A program made the position numbers and the translations under genes. A stretch of 64,000 nt of DNA from Anthopleura xanthogrammica (Eukaryota > Cnidaria > Anthozoa > Actiniaria > Actiniidae): the NCBI GenBank assembly GCA_964019055.1, contig OZ025207.1, positions 15,341,357 to 15,405,356 on the forward strand. The letters are read 5' to 3'. Each line of letters starts with the position of its first letter. Positions within the stretch are counted from its first letter, which is position 1. Shown in pieces: positions 20,755 through 30,353 of this stretch. The notes below the pieces were generated by a model, which did not search any database, was not told where the DNA came from, and saw only the letters and a list, made by a program, of their open reading frames with translations.

Positions 20755-23055
20755 TTAGAATAGAATCCTCAATGCGAGCATCCTGAATGAGAGATCCTCT
20801 GATCCGAAAATACAGGGACAAGAACCGGGAACGAAGGCTTCCCTAAACGTTGGCAAATCCATCCATGCAATGACAAATCCTCGAAACGATGGGCCATCTG
20901 AGATCATGGGCCAGTAGGGGGCCGAAGGCCAGTGGGGAACTATCAGGGTCCCAGCAGCTTTGCAGTTACGCATGTGCAACAAAACACGAGGAATGAGGCA
21001 AATGGGCGGACATACATAATTGTTCTCTCCAGACCAGTCTAACACAAAGGCATCAATATCTTCCGAACCAGGATTCCAAAATCTTGAATTAAACCGGGGT
21101 AATTTGAGGTTAAGATGGTTCGCAAAACGATCTATAGAATGCGGCCCCCAAATTTGATCGATCTTAGAAAACGTCTGCTCCGATAAACCCCAATCATCTG
21201 AATCGCAGATACGACTCAAAAAGTCAGCCTGATCGTTTTGAGATCTAGGAATCCACTCCATTTCGACCGAGATATTGTGGACACAGCACAAATTGAATAT
21301 ATCTAGGGCTTCCTTTTGCAGGTGTTCTTTACTGCTTCCGTTGGAAATAATCCTGGGAACATTTTGGTTGTCTGTGAACCACTTTATCGAACAACCCGAA
21401 AGCTTATCAATCAATGAAAGTAAAACATATTTCACAGCCAAAATTTCTCTTAACGTAGAGCTAGTCTGCATTTCATTAGGGCTCCACTGGCCCGAAACTA
21501 AATCTCGTCCACATTGGATGGAATATCCACCAAAACCTGTATCACTGGCGTCAGAGTACACCACTCCGACCACGCTAGATTTAGATACCATGGCCTTACC
21601 ATTAAACGAGTTAATGTTTCTTAACCAAAACGAAAGTTCTTCCGCGACACCTGCGGACAAAGGGAGGCGGTCCTCCCACGAGCGCCTTTGTTCTATGGCA
21701 TGATAACAATTGCGTGTCAATAATCTAGTAATGTTTCCAACTGCACAGGACATAGAGATGATTTGACCTGTGACAGAAGCTAGCTTACGAGCTTGGATAA
21801 ACGTTTTAGATTGGCATTCCTCTAGGCACACTTTCAATTTGCTAATTCTTCTCTCGGGTATACTAATCATGCCAGATTCAAAATTCAAAATGACGCCCAA
21901 AAAGGTCACTACTTGGGAAGGGGCCCAGTTGGATTTCTCGTCGTTTAGGGTGAAACCAGAAGCTAAAATATCACTTCGCACTTCGACGCTTAAGCGTTCG
22001 GCCTTATCCAAAGACAAGTCTCCCCCAATCCCATCATCCAAATATAAAAGAATGGTATGGCCCTGACTTCTCCAAAATTTTACGAGTTGTCTCATGACTT
22101 TGGTAAAAACGTACGGAGCAGAGGTTAAACCAAATGGAAGAACGCGAAAAACATAGTATTTCACAACTTTGTTTGAGGCCCATTTGAAAGCTAAGTACTT
22201 CGTTTGTTCATCACAAATATCAATATGATGGTAGGCCGACTTAAGGTCAAAAGAAAACACGTGAACCCCTGGGGAGAAAAGCTGGAGCACAGTTCTAATG
22301 TCCTCGTACTTAATTGATTTTTTGACAATAAAGTTATTCAGATGAGATAAATCCAAAATCAGGCGGAGCTTGCCGGATGACTGAATAGCCACATGTAAAG
22401 GATTACAATATTCAGGATAGTGAGGAACCTCTTGAATGCAACCTCGAACAAGTAACTCTGAAATAGCTTCATTAACAAAATCCTGATGAACAAAAGCGGA
22501 ATTACGGTTTTCTATAGAAAAGGGCAAAGGTAATTCATTAAAGACAATGGTGTAACCATATTGAAGGATCTCTAAAACAAACTGCGACGTACCAATTTGC
22601 TGCCAAAATTCTAAATGAGCCTTCAATTTTCCTTGCACAAAATCTGAAGGAGTGGTAATTTGCTCGTACTCATAAGATTCACTGTTTAGATCCACTAGCG
22701 GTGGTTGTGGCACTGGATGGTTTGGGACGTGGACATTCGGCGACCCAGTGTCCTGGGCGTCCACACCTGAAGCACAAATCGTTTTGTCGATTCGGGAAAA
22801 AACGCGGTCCGCTTTGGGGACGAAAATAACGCAAATCACGAGTAGCAAAATTTGAAGCAGAAAAGGAATTTCCTTGATTTGAACTAGAGGACTGAGATAT
22901 TCTAGATTTCCTCTTTTTCTCCTGAGCAGACTTAAGCTTCTCGGCTGCTCTCTTTTCTGCTTTTTTAATTTTCTTAGCATCGACTTCATTATCTGCCAAT
23001 TCGTCATCAACGTATTCATTAATGGTAGACCATCCGAATTCCGACTTATCGGCAA
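20755..23055 (-). CDS. Reverse transcriptase-RNase H polyprotein of the DIRS-like element
   Basis: 766 residues. The first 110 residues overlap gag in another phase and are probably not translated as such. RT about 180-400: LILDLSHLNNF, FSFDLKSAYHHIDI, RVLPFGLTSAPYVFTK and the catalytic LLYLDDGIGG. RNase H about 495-630: VYSDASDTGFGGYS, KWFTDNQNV and NDQADFLSRI. A C-terminal region follows (SIDRFANHLNLKLPRFNSRFW ... DAFVLDW), which is conserved in DIRS-type polyproteins between RNase H and recombinase. All catalytic acids are in place. It is clearly distinct from the RT at 32-1765, which has LLDDF, so two DIRS lineages are present. Confidence 0.92.
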   Translation of the reverse strand: MPISRNSDGLPLMNTLMTNWQIMKSMLRKLKKQKREQPRSLSLLRRKRGNLEYLSPLVQIKEIPFLLQILLLVICVIFVPKADRVFSRIDKTICASGVDAQDTGSPNVHVPNHPVPQPPLVDLNSESYEYEQITTPSDFVQGKLKAHLEFWQQIGTSQFVLEILQYGYTIVFNELPLPFSIENRNSAFVHQDFVNEAISELLVRGCIQEVPHYPEYCNPLHVAIQSSGKLRLILDLSHLNNFIVKKSIKYEDIRTVLQLFSPGVHVFSFDLKSAYHHIDICDEQTKYLAFKWASNKVVKYYVFRVLPFGLTSAPYVFTKVMRQLVKFWRSQGHTILLYLDDGIGGDLSLDKAERLSVEVRSDILASGFTLNDEKSNWAPSQVVTFLGVILNFESGMISIPERRISKLKVCLEECQSKTFIQARKLASVTGQIISMSCAVGNITRLLTRNCYHAIEQRRSWEDRLPLSAGVAEELSFWLRNINSFNGKAMVSKSSVVGVVYSDASDTGFGGYSIQCGRDLVSGQWSPNEMQTSSTLREILAVKYVLLSLIDKLSGCSIKWFTDNQNVPRIISNGSSKEHLQKEALDIFNLCCVHNISVEMEWIPRSQNDQADFLSRICDSDDWGLSEQTFSKIDQIWGPHSIDRFANHLNLKLPRFNSRFWNPGSEDIDAFVLDWSGENNYVCPPICLIPRVLLHMRNCKAAGTLIVPHWPSAPYWPMISDGPSFRGFVIAWMDLPTFREAFVPGSCPCIFGSEDLSFRMLALRILF

Positions 23056-23509
23056 GCTTAATCAATTTCTGTCTCTCCTTAATTAACTGAATACCTTCTT
23101 TGAGTTCCTCCTTCGCTCTATCCACGTTGCCGTTTTCCAACGCCTTCAACGCCTTCTCGCTCTTCCTGCAAACTTTCTGGTTGATCTTGAACTGTTGCTC
23201 GTTCCCTTTCTTCTTGAAGGAGTAACTCTCGGGGGTTTCCACTTCGTTCGCAAACTGAGTAGCGAGATCCGCTTGTTGCTTGAGAAGATTAGATTGTAAA
23301 CCAGTAAGTTGAGCGTTGACCGCTTCGAGAATTGAATTTTGCTGAGCATCTAAAACTGCTTGTAGTTCTGGCGAAATGGCGGCTCCAACTGCTCCTTCTC
23401 GCTCACCCATCCGAACTAAACTCACAGGATAATACAAAACTAAAAGTGATAAGTATAAATATGTGCGGCACTGAAGCGAACACCAAGATGACACAAACAA
23501 CCTTGACAA
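22679..23509 (-). CDS. Gag-like protein with CCHC knuckle
   Basis: Nucleocapsid-like protein of the same element. The preferred start is MGEREGAVG at 23410, because the first Met of the longer frame lies in the terminal direct repeat. A Gln-rich coiled-coil-like stretch (about residues 48-200, many K/E heptads) is followed by a perfect knuckle CFRCGRPGHWVAEC (CX2CX4HX4C) near the C-terminus. The end overlaps the RT frame by about 375 bases, so RT is probably made by frameshift or splicing. Confidence 0.85.
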   Translation of the reverse strand: MSRLFVSSWCSLQCRTYLYLSLLVLYYPVSLVRMGEREGAVGAAISPELQAVLDAQQNSILEAVNAQLTGLQSNLLKQQADLATQFANEVETPESYSFKKKGNEQQFKINQKVCRKSEKALKALENGNVDRAKEELKEGIQLIKERQKLIKLADKSEFGWSTINEYVDDELADNEVDAKKIKKAEKRAAEKLKSAQEKKRKSRISQSSSSNQGNSFSASNFATRDLRYFRPQSGPRFFPNRQNDLCFRCGRPGHWVAECPRPKPSSATTTASGSKQ

Positions 23510-23598
23510 CTCTTTAAGTACCTACACCAATTCCCTTGAGAATACATACCGTCGAGAGAATATTTTTTCGCTAATTTGCAAAACGCGAAAAAATTCAT
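23441..23598. repeat. Terminal copy of the DIRS direct repeat
   Basis: Same 158-base sequence as 20354-20511. Its right edge coincides with the element border, and the DNA beyond it belongs to the host element (5' leader of the PIN/CXC gene, with a GTAAGT donor near 23.64 kb). Confidence 0.9.
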
Positions 23599-23867
23599 TT
23601 TTACACAGCCACCATTGCCCTAAATGTTGAGGTACTTACAGAGAAGACAGCTACATCATTCCACACTTTCCAACATGGCGGTCATTGCATTGTCACGTGT
23701 CAAAGAGGTTTGCAGTGCATTATGGATTGTGAGATCCAGAATGGGTTTTTAGATAGGAAATGTGGCAAAAAAAGAGAGATAAATAAAAAAGCATGAGAAG
23801 GGTATAGAGCAACAAGGTTTTAAACAATTATTTTTTTCTATTTTATACTTATTATTTATTTTATTAT

Positions 23868-24069
23868 CTATTTTATTTTATTTTATTTTATTTTATTTTA
23901 TTTTATTTTATTTTATTTTATTTTATTTTATTTTATTTTATTTTATTTTATTTTATTTTATTTTATTTTATTTTATTTTATTTTATTTTATTTTATTTTA
24001 TTTTATTTTATTTTATTTTATTTTATTTTATTTTATTTTATTTTATTTTATTTTATTTTATTTTATTTA
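23868..24069. repeat. (TTTTA)n microsatellite
   Basis: About 40 uninterrupted copies of the pentamer TTTTA, lying just inside the right inverted terminus of the 12.5-kb element. The left terminus has a shorter poly-A/T tract instead, so this expansion is specific to one side. Confidence 0.97.
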
Positions 24070-24109
24070 CTTTATCGGATTAGTAATCCTTTATCATCTT
24101 GGCAATAAC

Positions 24110-24793
24110 AATCTAATTCAAGGAGTTGTAAAAATGAATAGGAGTTGTAGTTCTAGGCTCATTACAATGAATGCGACAAATTTTGATTGGTCTTACATAG
24201 TGGATTACAATTTTTCGTGAATTTTCTGGGGTCACTCCTCCCCCCCTAAAAGAGAGATCAACCCTTAAAAATCATTTAAAGGTTGAGTTCATGAGAGAAA
24301 ATAACCTAGATGTAAAGCCGAATGTACATTTATCATAGTTTCATATAGTTAAGCGGAAACGATAATTCACAAATCTGATAGAACAACATTTTGTGATAAA
24401 AACAGCAAAAAATGGTTTATGCTTTGTGATTTAAAAAAATTCCCTATCAACCGTTGCCATGGAAACAAGTAGATATCTTACACAAATGTTTTCCCGACAT
24501 CATGTTAACAGAGAAACATTTTTGGAAGGTTTTGTTGGTTTTTGGGGCAATATTTTCAAAAATATTTTCTCTCTCTTTGGAGAGGCCGTAACTCCAAATA
24601 AAATATTTCCCCACCCCACCCCCCTCAAATTTCGCCGTATATCTCACTTAAGCACAGGTTACATGAAAAGTAACAAGTGAATCATGAAAATACAGATAAT
24701 AAGCTTTCATTTGATACCATTTTCACTATGTCTCCAGGGGGGTGCTACGAAAATTGCTTTTTAGGGACATTTCATGAATTAGCTCATGGACTA
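24110..24793. repeat. Right inverted terminus of the 12.5-kb element
   Basis: Reverse complement of 12277-13055 with a gap. The block 24260-24760 is almost identical to the left end. Mirror-image open frames at 12381-12614 and 24447-24680 arise from this identity and are not genes. Confidence 0.85.
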
Positions 24794-24796
24794 TTA

Positions 24797-25740
24797 GTAG
24801 ATGCTCCATCTGCAGTTGCAGCAATCACCCAAAGGTTGCATGTCATCTCCAATGCACCCACAGCTTCCCAGAAGAGTGGCATCAGCTTGTAGGAGGTTAC
24901 ACCATTGGTAGCAAAATATGCAAGACTGAACTTAAGCTCAGTACAGACACCCCTGATGAAGAATACCAATGTATGACTTGCAATCTCATCAGCTTTCTCA
25001 AGTGTCCCAAAGTTAATGTCTGGGTCGCCAAGGTCAATGTAGCCAATAAGTTCCCCTGTTACTTTGTCAAATACAAGATTTGACATAACTTTCATTTCAT
25101 CGATTAGCAGGACTACATAACGTTGTACGTCAAAGTAGCAGTCTGTTAGGCTCTTTAATTCTTCCAAAAACGTTTTCCTGAATTCCTGTCATAGGACGGA
25201 TACTGTTCTTGTAGTCTTTTAGGGTCCTTTGGCTTGGCAGTACAAGAATTTTACTCTTTTATGCAGTTCTTCATAACATGCAGGTGACTTTGAAGCCGGA
25301 GATAAACAATACCATATTATCATTGGATGATATCTTGCACCAGTAGAACTGCATGTGAATAGTTTTTGCTGCTGCTGCCAAAACAAATTTATGAATGGCG
25401 TGTTATTATCTGACTTACCAAGAATATTGGTAATGTCCTGGCTTAACTGGCTATCCACTTCGATGCTTGATTTCTGGAGTTCTAGCTTCATTTCCTTTAT
25501 CTGATGCTCAAGATCAGCACATTTTAGTCTCTGCAACTGTAGTGTGAGCTTGATTCTTTCTGGTGCTGTCTGGGAAACTGGAGAGAAAAGTGGATCAACA
25601 GACCTTGGAATTACATGATGCAGGACATCTCTTGATAGCTCAGTAGGCTTTACACCAGGACAAATCATCAGGGAGTTAATGGCTTTTACAAGCTGAGATA
25701 CTGTAATATTGGTAACAGATCTTAAGTTACACTCTTAAAT
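24797..25740 (-). pseudogene. P-element transposase, upstream half
   Basis: Minus strand. The 25.67-25.22 kb frame has a coiled-coil-like stretch (QLQRLKCADLEHQIKEMKLEL) and FINLFWQQQQ...RYHPMIIWYCLSPASKSP, as in P-element/THAP9 transposases. After a frame change, 25167-24797 gives YVVLLIDEMKVMSNLVFDKVTGE ... VFFIRGVCTELKF ... ATADGAST, the RNase-H-like core with an Asp in LIDEMK. No THAP finger is visible upstream. The gene is cut by the 12.5-kb element and resumes at 12276. It has at least one frameshift (about 25.2 kb). Confidence 0.8.
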
Positions 25741-25908
25741 GAAAATCCCTTATTTTGAGAATATATTTACTTGTTTTGAGATTTTTAGTGCTTTCAAACA
25801 AGTAACAGTTTCATCCTAAAATAAGTTTCCGATGTCTTGAACTGAGAAAATGTAGGCTTGTTTCAAGGCTCTAAAATGACCAAAGAAAGACTGAAAATAA
25901 GTACAACC

Positions 25909-26275
25909 GACTTGTTTTAAGATCCAAAACCAAAGTCACAAACTCTTGAATCAAGGCACAACTGACTTGTTATAAGATTCAAAACCGAAGCTACAAATGC
26001 TTGAATCAAGGCACAGATTGACTTGTTATAAGGTTCAAAACCAAAGTCACAAATGCTTGTATCAAGGCACAGATTGACTTGTTATAAGATTCAAAACAAA
26101 AGTCACAAATGCTTGAATCAAGGCACAGATTGACTTGTTATAAGGTTCAAAACCAAAGTCACAAATGCTTGCACCAAGGCACAGATTGACTTGTTATAAG
26201 ATTCAAAACCAAAATAACAAATGCTTGAATCAAGGCACAGATTGACTTGTTATAAAATTCAAATTGAAAACAAAA
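25909..26275. repeat. 56-bp tandem repeat
   Basis: Starts of GACTTGTT recur at 25909, 25964, 26020, 26076, 26132, 26188 and 26244, so the unit is 56 bases (first one 55) with about 6.5 copies. Units contain GACTTGTTATAAGATTCAAA and end in CAAGGCACAGATT. Divergence rises toward the left copy. No coding potential. Confidence 0.95.
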
Positions 26276-26289
26276 GTAAACATGCATAT

Positions 26290-27430
26290 TGTTATCTTTT
26301 ATTTCTTCAAACTCAACAAAATATTTGCACTGTTCTACCCATATTTGTGCAACATTAATAACCTACTAGGTCTCATCCCTTTTACCTTTCCTTCAGATGA
26401 CTAATAGCTTTAATAAGGTCAATTCCATTTCACAAGTTAGCAACAATTGAATTATTGCTCAAACTTTTTGCCTAATGAACAAACAAAACACTTCCTTTTT
26501 CCAGGTGTGTGCGAAATACATAAAATCTTAACATATGAAAGTCTTAATGATGCTGTTATTATAGAGTGCAAAGAATATATCCGTGAAATACAAATTACTA
26601 AATAGCACAAAATAGTGCTAATTAAACAATAGAAAACAATAAAATTTGCACAAAATAGTACTATTTAGTATAACTAATGTTTCACGGATATATTGTTTGC
26701 ACTCTAAACACAACTGCAACATGTAAGTGCACAACATATTATGCACTACTTTGTCAGAACCTTTTAAGGCATTTAGATTTGAATAATGAGTGCTTAGAAT
26801 TTGAGGGACACTTTGCATAAATACAATGGTTGTTATGTACAGTGAAGAATATCAAGTTATCAATTAGTGCAAAGTGCTCCTTAAAGTTTATAGAATAAGA
26901 AACCAGTGAACATGTGGCAGAAATATCACAACAGTATAACACGTCCTGGTAAACCTGTTGATAACTGCAGGAATGTGTCTGACATTCTGAAAACTCTCCA
27001 TCCAATACTAGCACCAAGTGCCCCACAATTTTACAATCTTGCCAATAACTTGTTTTCAATTACTTTATATGCATAAGTTTTTCTTCTTGGTACAATTCCA
27101 AGAACATGTTCCTCAAGGAACATAAACATGTTCTTGTCACAGCTATTGTAATTGAGATTAAAAACATAGTACATGGATTAAAGGACCAATAGAGATGCAG
27201 AAAAAAGTGATGCTTCTGATACTTTGTAACACTGGCATAACACTTTTTTGTCAATGACAGCGAAGATCTGACACTCATCTGGTTTATCTTGAGTTGACTG
27301 AATCACTCCTCAGACTATGGACAAAAATCAATAAAAACATGAAAATTTGAAATTTATTCATGCATGTTGCTGTATTATTACAGCCAAAACCGTTGTATCG
27401 CGCGGAATGATTAATAGTTCTTCACTCGGA
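26290..27430. other. No gene; contains a ~145-bp hairpin
   Basis: AT-rich DNA. At 26563-26709 the sequence folds back: tagagtgcaaagaatatatc...cgtgaaa pairs with tttcacg...gatatattgtttgcactcta, like a small palindromic element. Short minus-strand frames at 26.6-27.3 kb resemble nothing and lack splice support. Confidence 0.65.
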
Positions 27431-27446
27431 TTGGGTTTTTCCTAGC

Positions 27447-28102
27447 CTAATGATTGAGGCCAAAAAAGGTGAAGGTATCAGGGTGGAGTCGCACGTGGTC
27501 GTAACCGCTTTTGCCATCGAAAGTAGTTTGAAAATGAGCCGGATCTACGTAACGAATCAGATCCGTAATGTAGTCCAGAGTAAATGGACAGTCCCTAATC
27601 CAACAGTTCAGGAAACGTTCATCATGGCACATGCGCAGTTTAGTAGGCTCGACCGTAATAGGCATGACTAAGTGTGGCGGCCGGCAAGAACCAACTCTTC
27701 CCACAATGTGGAGAGACCCGTTAGATACCCTTTCCATAATGGTATGACAGATGAACTCGGTAAATGGTGCGCATGAGCATGCATTACCGAAAATCGCCTC
27801 AGGGGGGTGTCTGAACGATAACTCTGGCCTTGAAAACGTCCATTGAACGGGGTGAAGAAGTCCTGCACATTTACCCCCTCACAAATGTACGACAGAATCT
27901 CGTCTCTTTTGGGATAGTTTTGGAGAATAGATAACCACTGGGAACGATAATTATACAGGTTTCTTGGGAGAAAAGCATCAGGGTTGCGGAACCGAAGCAT
28001 TTTGGCTGACGCAAACGCCTGACCGTTAGCCACCATAGAAACTGACGGGAGTGGTCCGACCCAGCTAGTAGGCTTGCCCTCCCAATTACACCATGTGACC
28101 AT
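27447..28102 (-). pseudogene. DIRS-like reverse transcriptase, truncated
   Basis: Frame 28102-27668 contains FRNPDAFLPRNLYNYRSQW..ILQNYPKRDEILSYICEGVNVQDFF, and frame 27737-27447 contains PPHLVMPITVEPTKLRMCHDERFLNCWIRDCPF ... FQTTFDGKSGYDHVRL (each shown in part). These are the N-terminal and fingers/palm parts of a cnidarian-type Ngaro/DIRS RT as I recall it. The two frames differ, so an indel lies near 27.7 kb. The catalytic DD box and RNase H are missing; similarity stops at about 27.43 kb. Confidence 0.7.
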
Positions 28103-28377
28103 AGTGGTATGTGGATTAAGGAGTGCTTGCGAACAAAAGTAGGAGAATTCTTGGGGACAGACCTAGAGATAGAATAAACAAGGGAAAAAACCCAAGTCAA
28201 AACACAGGGAGACCAATAAGGAGGACAAACGAAAACAAAAAGCCACTAGCAGAGCCAGACCAGGAACAGCCCGAAAGCAGGTTATAAAGTGTTTTGTTTA
28301 GATTTTACCTTTACCGTCGCAACTACGACAAAGTGTCGGGGGAAACCACTAAGGGGAAAGAAAGGAGACCCAACCAA

Positions 28378-28812
28378 TCAGGAATCACGCGCGAAGTGAC
28401 CCCTAATGCCGCAATTATAACAAGCAAGAGCGTTGCGACGACCTGCAGGCTGGTAAGGAGATGAGGAACTTCTCACATCCAACAGCTTTTGTAAGGGCGC
28501 CTGGGACTTTAAGGCTCTTTGAATTTCTTTAGCCACAGCGATCTCCTCTTCTGAACCAAGGAGTTTGAGGAGGAGAGACTGAAAAACAGGACTTGACAAG
28601 AGAGGACAGACCTGCCTCAGTACAATGCCGTAGTGAGAGGCCTGATCTGAACCTTTTCCCCCTAGATGCTCAAGTGCTGCCATGGTGGCATGGGGGTCGA
28701 AGAGGTCCTGGGGCCGCAACAACAGGTCCCTCACATGGCGGAGGGACGTCTCGACTGTCCCGGTATTGTGAAACTGTTGCAAAGCAGCAAGCTCTCTCCT
28801 GAGTATGTCCAA
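28378..28812 (-). pseudogene. Gag-like fragment with damaged zinc knuckle
   Basis: 144 residues upstream of the truncated RT on the same strand. A Leu-rich helical body ends in CYNCGIRGHFARDS, where the last Cys of a CX2CX4HX4C knuckle is replaced by Ser just before the stop. It belongs with 27447-28102 as one 5' piece of a third DIRS-type copy. Confidence 0.6.
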
Positions 28813-29244
28813 CTGCGAGGGGGGAATGTAGAGAAAGGGTTAAACCCGAGAGCAACAGAGACGGCAAGACAAACTGCCACATAAAGGCATTAAAATGCCA
28901 CAGATGCCACAGATGGCCTTCACAAAAATCCAAATGGGGATGTTATTGTTATGCAAAACAAAATAGGTAAACATGAAGCACATTAAAGTGACGATTAAAG
29001 TGACTGAGAACTATTGAAAATTAGACAGCGCCCACGTATGTGCGCACACAGACAAACACTAACTCTAAAAACTTTCTAAATTGAGGGAGTTGGATAAAGC
29101 TTGCTAAACGTCGCAACAGGCATAAGAAAATGTAAGAAACTAAAATTCGATAATCACGACAGTGCTAAAAATAGTTTGTGCAGAGCTAGGTATCTGCCAT
29201 TTTCCTGTCGAAAACTTGTTAAAATTTATGTTACAGTACATGAC

Positions 29245-30045
29245 TTAAACAATTAAGATTACACAAACTGACACACAGCTCGATACACTGGCCGACACAC
29301 GACTGCCACTTTCATCAGTGACAACAAAACATCTGTCACCCCTGGGACTAGTTTTAACAGAACATATGCTAGTTCCATCTCTTCTTGCAATAAGAACACA
29401 ATCTGGGTTTTCCAGCTTCAATTTCTTTGGTTTTGGGATGTAATGACCCCCGAGATCGTAACCACATGAACATGTCTTTGGTTTCCATGCTGTGGGGTAT
29501 GACAACTTGCACACAGGACATGTTCCTATACCTCTTTTTGTCCACTTAGTTGAATCCTACCATAAACCCCAAAAGAAAGACATAACTAAATAATACGAAA
29601 TAATAATCAACAGTTTCACTCTTTACTACGTTAAGCTTATTTATCTTTAAGTCTTAAGTTATATCAAGTTCGTTCAAGAAATAAACTGACACCTCACTTT
29701 ATCACAAACATCAAACTTTTACTTTCATATAATTTTCGTATAATTTTCAAATACGGACCCCAAAAAGTATTTATTTTCAAATATGGTTCCCATTATAAGC
29801 TTATAAATTATTATTAGCTATTAGTTTTGACGAAAACGCGTGAGCTTGTTAGACTTTGGAAAGTTTCGAAGAGCTTTGTGCGACGTTGAGAAAATTCGGC
29901 CGACAGCCATCACGCCTGTGTACGCACATTTATTCACAAAAAAATAACGTATTTATTTATTTTTCACTATATAGATAAGCTTACATGTATAAGAGATATC
30001 GGCGCAATAACAAGTTACTTACCATTTTGGTCTAGGAAGTTTGAA
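29245..30045 (-). CDS. Small two-exon zinc-ribbon-like reading frame, uncertain
   Basis: A possible start ATG abuts a GTAAGT donor near 30023. The next exon opens after an AG at about 29557 and reads DSTKWTKRGIGTCPVCKLSY, then AWKPKTCSCGYDLGGHYIPK, giving a CxxC...CxC zinc-ribbon-like pattern. It continues with CVLIARR..TSICSVKTSPRGDRCFVV before ending in a low-complexity Val/Ser/Cys tail. I do not recognise the family with certainty; similar stretches occur in repeat proteins with SWIM-like fingers. The frame probably lacks further exons. Confidence 0.35.
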
Positions 30046-30353
30046 TGCCGAAATCGCGCCTTCCGCTTCTCTTCTCACCACGACAGCTCCGGGCTCTTTC
30101 GAAAACAGCGTAGATTCTCAGGAATCTTCTTGTTTAAAATAAACTTGAGGAACGACGATACACAATACAATATGCTTTCAGTTAATTTAAGACTTGAAAT
30201 ATGTAGTAATCATGCACTAGTCCAAATACGCTTCACAATAATATAAACAAACCCAAAATAAACATAATAAAGTAAAGCCTAAACTAAAACGATTATAAAA
30301 GTGACTATAAAATAAGGACAGTCATAACATAGTTAATAAAGCCGGAAAAGTGA

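Larger units (their letters stand above)
18632..23607 (-). mobile_element. DIRS-like retroelement inserted in the first intron of the PIN/CXC gene
   Basis: Minus-strand order: gag (23509-22679), RT-RNase H (23055-20755), tyrosine recombinase (19795-18818). A 158-base direct repeat lies at 23441-23598 (5' end) and again at 20354-20511, between RT and recombinase. The 12-base word CATTTTTACACA occurs at both borders (18632-18643 and 23596-23607) and marks the likely junctions. The insertion separates a noncoding first exon (about 23.65 kb, ending in a GTAAGT donor) from the coding exons of the PIN/CXC gene. All three main frames are open, so it is young. Confidence 0.8.
12277..24793. mobile_element. 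12.5-kb DNA element with long inverted termini, TTA target duplication, PIN/CXC gene
   Basis: The outermost 13 bases, TAGTCCATGAGCT (12277-12289) and its complement (24781-24793), start an imperfect inverted repeat reaching about 13055 and 24110. TTA flanks both sides (12274-12276 and 24794-24796). Removing the element and one TTA joins the two halves of the P-element pseudogene in frame across its TN-RSFF stretch, which confirms the borders. Inside lie a minus-strand multi-exon gene (13165-18524, with a likely noncoding first exon near 23.65 kb) and a later DIRS insertion. A 3-bp TWA-like duplication recalls Harbinger elements, but no Harbinger transposase is present, so the family is open. 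Confidence 0.8.

Noticed and set aside
25909..26275. Possible CRISPR array
   Set aside because: Units are directly adjacent without unique spacers, the unit is 56 bp, and the DNA is eukaryotic; it is a tandem repeat.
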